A stretch of 5,373 nucleotides of DNA from Polyangium sp. (in: bacteria) (lineage in GTDB: Bacteria; Myxococcota_A; Polyangia; Palsa-1104). Numbering within the stretch: position 1 is the first letter of the stretch; every line of letters begins with the position of its first letter. Positions 1 to 5,373 of this stretch are shown in pieces. Both the position numbers and the translations under genes were made by a program. Under the pieces are notes generated by a model. That model saw only the letters and a program-made list of their open reading frames with translations, was not told where the DNA came from and did no database searches. The stretch spans positions 1-5,373 of the forward strand of contig JANWLJ010000303.1 in the NCBI GenBank assembly GCA_025450955.1. Direction: 5' to 3'.

Positions 1-382
1 GATCGCCGTCGTCGCACTCGGCGCCGTTGACGAACGCGTAGCTGCAGCGCCCCGCCTGACAGGTGCCCACCTTGGCGTGGCAGGCGTCGGGCGGAGTGGT
101 GCAGGCGCCGCAGCTCCCAGCATCGCCAGCGGAGCTGCCGTCGCTGACGCCGCCGTCGCCGAGATCGGCGGACGAAGGGTTGCCGGCGTCGCCCGGCGAA
201 AGCCCGCCGTCGCCGTCGCCGCTTAGGGCGACGCACGCGCCCTCGTGGCAGGTGAGCCCGTCGGCGCAGCCGCGGGTCGGGCCGCAGGCCTCGCCGAGCT
301 GGCCGACGCCGGTTCCGGAGGAGCAAGCCGCGAACGCGAGCAGGGCCGCGGCGGCGATCGAAATGAAGAGGTTGCGGTTCAT
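1..382 (-). CDS. Cysteine-rich secreted lipoprotein, 5' part only (cut at window edge)
   Basis: Translating the minus strand from the ATG at 382 gives 127 residues with no stop before the window edge, so the C-terminus is missing. Residues 1-19 form a lipoprotein signal peptide: a short polar start (MNRN), a hydrophobic stretch (LFISIAAAALLAFAA), then Cys20. The -1 and -2 residues are Ala, as in a lipobox, but Phe at -3 is not the usual choice. A first cysteine cluster follows (C33, C39, C45, C50), then an Asp/Gly/Ser-rich linker at about 54-89, then a second cluster (C91, C94, C101, C108, C113, C123) ending in CDDGD. The spacing resembles EGF-like cysteine modules common in myxobacterial surface proteins, so it is probably a lipid-anchored envelope protein; its function is unknown. 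An in-frame TAA lies 12 nt upstream, which makes this ATG the first possible start. No clear Shine-Dalgarno is visible. It follows greA by 33 nt on the same strand and could be read through from it. Confidence 0.8.
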   Translation of the reverse strand, partial: MNRNLFISIAAAALLAFAACSSGTGVGQLGEACGPTRGCADGLTCHEGACVALSGDGDGGLSPGDAGNPSSADLGDGGVSDGSSAGDAGSCGACTTPPDACHAKVGTCQAGRCSYAFVNGAECDDGD

Positions 383-383
383 G

Positions 384-409
384 CGCCCGTGTTACGAGCG
401 CGGCGGGCG
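384..409 (-). other. Possible hairpin in the greA-lipoprotein gap
   Basis: CGCCCG at 384-389 and CGGGCG at 404-409 are perfect inverted repeats, able to form a 6-bp GC stem with a 14-nt loop. The structure fills most of the space between the greA stop and the lipoprotein start. No T-run follows on the minus strand, so it is not a standard intrinsic terminator. It could instead mask the lipoprotein ribosome-binding region. A short GC stem can arise by chance in DNA this GC-rich. Confidence 0.25.
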
Positions 410-415
410 GATCTT

Positions 416-907
416 CTACAGATCGATCTCTTTGAACTGGACCGCCAGGATCTCGTACTCGCGCGAGCCCTTGGGGGTACGGACGGTGACCGCGTCGCCG
501 ACTTCGCGGCCGATGAGCGCGCGCGCCACCGGCGCCGAGATCGAGATCAGGCCCCGCTTGATGTCGGCCTCCTGCTCGCCGACGATCGCGTACACCACCT
601 CGTCGCCGGTATCGGAGTCCGAGAGCTTGACGGTGGCGCCGAACACCACCTTGGCGCCCGAGAGCGTCGCCGGATCGATGATGTTCGAGAGCGCCAGCAT
701 CACCTCGAGCTCTTTGATCCGCCCCTCGTTGAACGACTGCGCCTCTTTGGCGGCGGAGTAGTCGGCGTTCTCCGAGAGATCGCCGTGCCCGCGCGCCTCT
801 TCTATCGCCCTCACGATCTGGAAGCGGTCCACTTCCTTGCGACGCTTGAGCTCCTCCTTGAGCCGCTGCGCGCCGCGAGGAGTCATCGGTATTTTTTGAT
901 CCGCCAT
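416..907 (-). CDS. greA: Transcription elongation factor GreA
   Basis: This 163-residue protein matches GreA along its whole length (E. coli GreA has 158 residues). GreA enters the secondary channel of backtracked RNA polymerase and stimulates cleavage of the transcript 3' end, restoring elongation. Residues 1 to about 76 are the antiparallel coiled-coil, including EARGHGDLSENADYSAAKE. Asp43 and Glu46 correspond to the tip acids Asp41 and Glu44 of E. coli that assist Mg2+ binding, so this is an active Gre factor rather than an inhibitory Gfh type. Residues from about 83 onward form the FKBP-like C-terminal domain, with the conserved FGATV, ISISAPVARALIG and VRTPKG segments. The start is supported by purine-rich AAGGGA (911-916) and GGAAGG (918-923) just upstream. 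The gene lies 24 nt after the carB stop, so it is likely cotranscribed with carB. The first codons are unusually A-rich, with an A6 run and a rare ATA codon. Confidence 0.97.
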   Translation of the reverse strand: MADQKIPMTPRGAQRLKEELKRRKEVDRFQIVRAIEEARGHGDLSENADYSAAKEAQSFNEGRIKELEVMLALSNIIDPATLSGAKVVFGATVKLSDSDTGDEVVYAIVGEQEADIKRGLISISAPVARALIGREVGDAVTVRTPKGSREYEILAVQFKEIDL

Positions 908-931
908 CGGTCCCTTGCCTTCCGAATGAAG

Positions 932-4186
<3,255 letters not shown>

Positions 4187-4190
4187 CGGG

Positions 4191-4195
4191 CCTCC
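4191..4195 (-). promoter_or_regulatory. carB Shine-Dalgarno directly after the upstream stop codon
   Basis: On the minus strand the junction reads TGA, C, GGAGG, CCCG, ATG. The HEAT-like gene stop is followed one base later by a perfect GGAGG, then four bases to the carB ATG. Ribosomes ending the first gene would therefore sit over the carB initiation site, which suggests translational coupling. No room exists here for a separate promoter or terminator, so carB transcription must begin in or upstream of the HEAT-like gene. Confidence 0.8.
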
Positions 4196-4196
4196 G

Positions 4197-4937
4197 TCAG
4201 GTCTGCTTGCGCTTGATCTTGGAGTGGTTGTCGAGCCGCGCGCCGGGGAGCAGATCGGAGAGCATCTTCTCGACGGTGCCCGACTGTCCTTTGACGTCCC
4301 AGCCGAGGTCGGCGAAGCCGTCGAGGATCCGCTTTTTGATCCGGCGCGACTCCTCCTTCTCGCTCACCAGAAGCGCGAGCATCGGATCGCGCCCGACCTC
4401 GGCGACCTTGTGATGAAGCAGCCCTTCGACCGCGGTGAAGCGCACCGTCTCGTCGACGTCTTCGAGATAGGGCACGAGCGCCTGCGGCGCGCGCGCATCG
4501 TCGAGCTCACCGAGGTAGTTGAGGAGCTGGACCTTCTTCGACGGATCGCGGGTGTAGCTGTTGTCGTTGCGCTCGCACAGGTCGGCCAAGACCGGCCACT
4601 GCTGCTCTTTGTCGGCGATCGCGCCGAGCAGCTTGAGCCCATAGGCGATCCCCTCCGACGAGCGCATGTGCTCCTGAAGCTGCGGCAGGATCTTCGCGCC
4701 CATCTTGCACAGCTCGTCGTAGACCCACTCCTTCTCCTGCTCGTCTTCGATCAGCTTGTCGGCGCGCATGTTGAAACGCCCCAGCATCCCGAGCACCGCG
4801 GCGGGCGAGCCCTCGTCGCGCAGGAACTGAATCGCCGCCATCCGCTCCGGGCTCTGCGCGTTCTGATTCTTGGCGCGCGCGACCTGACGCTTGAGCTTTC
4901 CCTCTGGACCACCGAACAGCAGATCTTTCAAACCCAT
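4197..4937 (-). CDS. HEAT-like helical repeat protein, uncharacterised, upstream of carB
   Basis: From the ATG at 4937 this encodes 246 residues beginning MGLKDLLFGG. It is almost entirely helical in character, with no signal peptide or membrane segment, so it is probably cytoplasmic. Paired amphipathic helices resembling HEAT repeats can be picked out at about 31-52, 69-94 and 95-122, and most clearly at 134-174 (KKVQLLNYLGEL, then APQALVPYLEDVDETVRFTAVEGLLHH), with another pair at about 185-230. The end is basic (SKIKRKQT). Such repeats are protein-binding scaffolds; no catalytic motif is visible. The reading frame stays open upstream to 5075, but that extension runs antisense through the PilZ gene and is low-complexity, so it was excluded. 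ATGs at 4955 and 4964 are also possible starts, and none has a good Shine-Dalgarno. The stop lies 10 nt from the carB start, so it shares a transcript with carB and may be coupled to it. Function unknown. Confidence 0.85.
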   Translation of the reverse strand: MGLKDLLFGGPEGKLKRQVARAKNQNAQSPERMAAIQFLRDEGSPAAVLGMLGRFNMRADKLIEDEQEKEWVYDELCKMGAKILPQLQEHMRSSEGIAYGLKLLGAIADKEQQWPVLADLCERNDNSYTRDPSKKVQLLNYLGELDDARAPQALVPYLEDVDETVRFTAVEGLLHHKVAEVGRDPMLALLVSEKEESRRIKKRILDGFADLGWDVKGQSGTVEKMLSDLLPGARLDNHSKIKRKQT

Positions 4938-4964
4938 GGCAAAGCCGTATAGCATATCTTCCAT
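4921..4964. promoter_or_regulatory. Probable divergent promoter region between the HEAT-like and PilZ genes
   Basis: This is one of the few A+T-rich patches in the window and lies between two head-to-head genes, so promoters for both directions are expected here or just inside the coding ends. On the plus strand TATAGC (4948-4953) with a weak TTTCAA (4926-4931) 16 nt upstream is a possible pair. On the minus strand TGCTATACG contains an extended -10-like element (hexamer 4951-4946) without a recognisable -35. If these are used, transcripts would begin within a few bases of the inner ATGs at 4963 and 4937. The element matches are weak and are inference. Confidence 0.35.
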
Positions 4965-5349
4965 GGACCGAGGGCGTCCGGGCAAAGACCGCCAGCACCC
5001 GCGGGTGACCGTGGACGCGTTCGTGCGGCTGCTCGCCGACGGCGAAGCCGCGCCGCGCGAATACGTGTTTCGCACCCGCGATCTCTCGCAGGGCGGTCTG
5101 TTTCTCTACACCCGCGTCGGCCACCTCTATCCGTTCGTCGCCGGCACCGCGCTCTCGATCGAGCTGTTCGACTACGACCAGGCGGTCGAGCTGCGCGCGG
5201 TGGTGGTGCGCATCGTCGAGAGCGGCAGCGCCGAGGCCGAGCGCTTCCCCGCCGGCTTCGGCGTCAAGATCATCGAGCTCGACGACCAAAACCGCCAACG
5301 CCTCGACGAGCTGATCGCCCGCGCCCAAAGAGGCGAACCTCCCTACTAG
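4963..5349 (+). CDS. Single-domain PilZ protein, predicted c-di-GMP receptor
   Basis: From the ATG at 4963 this encodes 128 residues consisting of one PilZ domain. PilZ domains bind the second messenger cyclic di-GMP through an RxxxR motif and a [D/N]xSxxG motif. Both are present: R10-Q-H-P-R14 near the N-terminus, and D40-L-S42-Q-G-G45 after the first strand. The rest (about 46-110) has alternating hydrophobic strands fitting the PilZ beta-barrel, followed by a C-terminal helix (LDDQNRQRLDELIARAQRG). There is no enzymatic or membrane domain, so it is probably a soluble adaptor acting through a partner protein. An in-frame ATG at 4936 would add nine residues (MAKPYSISS). The start at 4963 is preferred because it leads directly into the motif and leaves a gap to the divergent gene, but neither start has a Shine-Dalgarno. 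Ligand binding is inferred from the motifs; the target process is unknown. Confidence 0.9.
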   Translation: MDRGRPGKDRQHPRVTVDAFVRLLADGEAAPREYVFRTRDLSQGGLFLYTRVGHLYPFVAGTALSIELFDYDQAVELRAVVVRIVESGSAEAERFPAGFGVKIIELDDQNRQRLDELIARAQRGEPPY

Positions 5350-5358
5350 GCGAGCGGC

Positions 5359-5373
5359 GGGGCGCGAGGCCCC
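5359..5373 (+). terminator. Possible stem-loop after the PilZ gene, at the window edge
   Basis: GGGGC (5359-5363) and GCCCC (5369-5373) form a perfect 5-bp inverted repeat around a GCGAG loop, starting 10 nt after the PilZ stop. The position fits an intrinsic terminator, but the window ends at the last stem base. Any stem extension or T-tract cannot be seen, and a 5-bp GC stem may be chance here. Confidence 0.3.

Noticed and set aside
63..230. Short GC-rich repeats (GCCGTCGCC-like) that might be a tandem repeat array
   Set aside because: They are imperfect and in frame with the Asp/Gly/Ser linker of the lipoprotein, so they are low-complexity coding sequence rather than an independent repeat element.
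384..409. Intrinsic terminator after greA
   Set aside because: The inverted repeat is not followed by a T-tract on the minus strand and nearly abuts the next start codon, so it is kept only as a low-confidence hairpin.
4938..5075. A 46-residue N-terminal extension of the HEAT-like protein starting at 5075
   Set aside because: The extension is antisense to the conserved PilZ motif region, is rich in Ser, Arg and Thr, and lacks helical repeat character; MGLKDLLFGG is a more natural start.

Overview
The window is high-GC bacterial DNA (about two-thirds G+C by eye) with densely packed genes. It looks like the myxobacterial/deltaproteobacterial part of the tree, based on three things. There is a cysteine-rich, Asp/Gly-linker lipoprotein of the kind common in Myxococcota, a stand-alone PilZ protein of the type that is abundant there, and a HEAT-like protein / carB / greA gene order. 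This placement is an inference from protein style, not from a marker gene.

Layout from left to right: (1) 1-382, minus strand, the 5' part of a gene for a secreted cysteine-rich lipoprotein, cut by the window edge. (2) 416-907, minus, greA, a transcript cleavage factor. (3) 932-4186, minus, carB, the complete large subunit of carbamoyl-phosphate synthase. (4) 4197-4937, minus, an uncharacterised HEAT-like helical repeat protein. (5) 4963-5349, plus, a small single-domain PilZ protein, divergent from all the others. No tRNA, rRNA, CRISPR array, insertion sequence or phage gene is visible, and no gap between genes exceeds about 35 bases.

The HEAT gene, carB and greA read as one minus-strand transcription unit. 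The HEAT stop codon is 10 nt before the carB start with the carB Shine-Dalgarno inside that gap, and carB and greA are 24 nt apart. CarB makes carbamoyl phosphate for pyrimidines and arginine and keeps its active-site and allosteric residues. GreA rescues backtracked RNA polymerase, and carB-greA linkage is a recurrent bacterial arrangement. carA, the glutaminase partner of CarB, is not next to carB.

The core of the window is conserved housekeeping. The less ordinary parts are the HEAT-like gene coupled to carB, the very compact HEAT/PilZ divergent junction with matching start-codon palindromes and no recognisable Shine-Dalgarno on either side, and a strong excess of GATC/CGATCG words across the window. 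I found no convincing new defence, mobile or RNA system.
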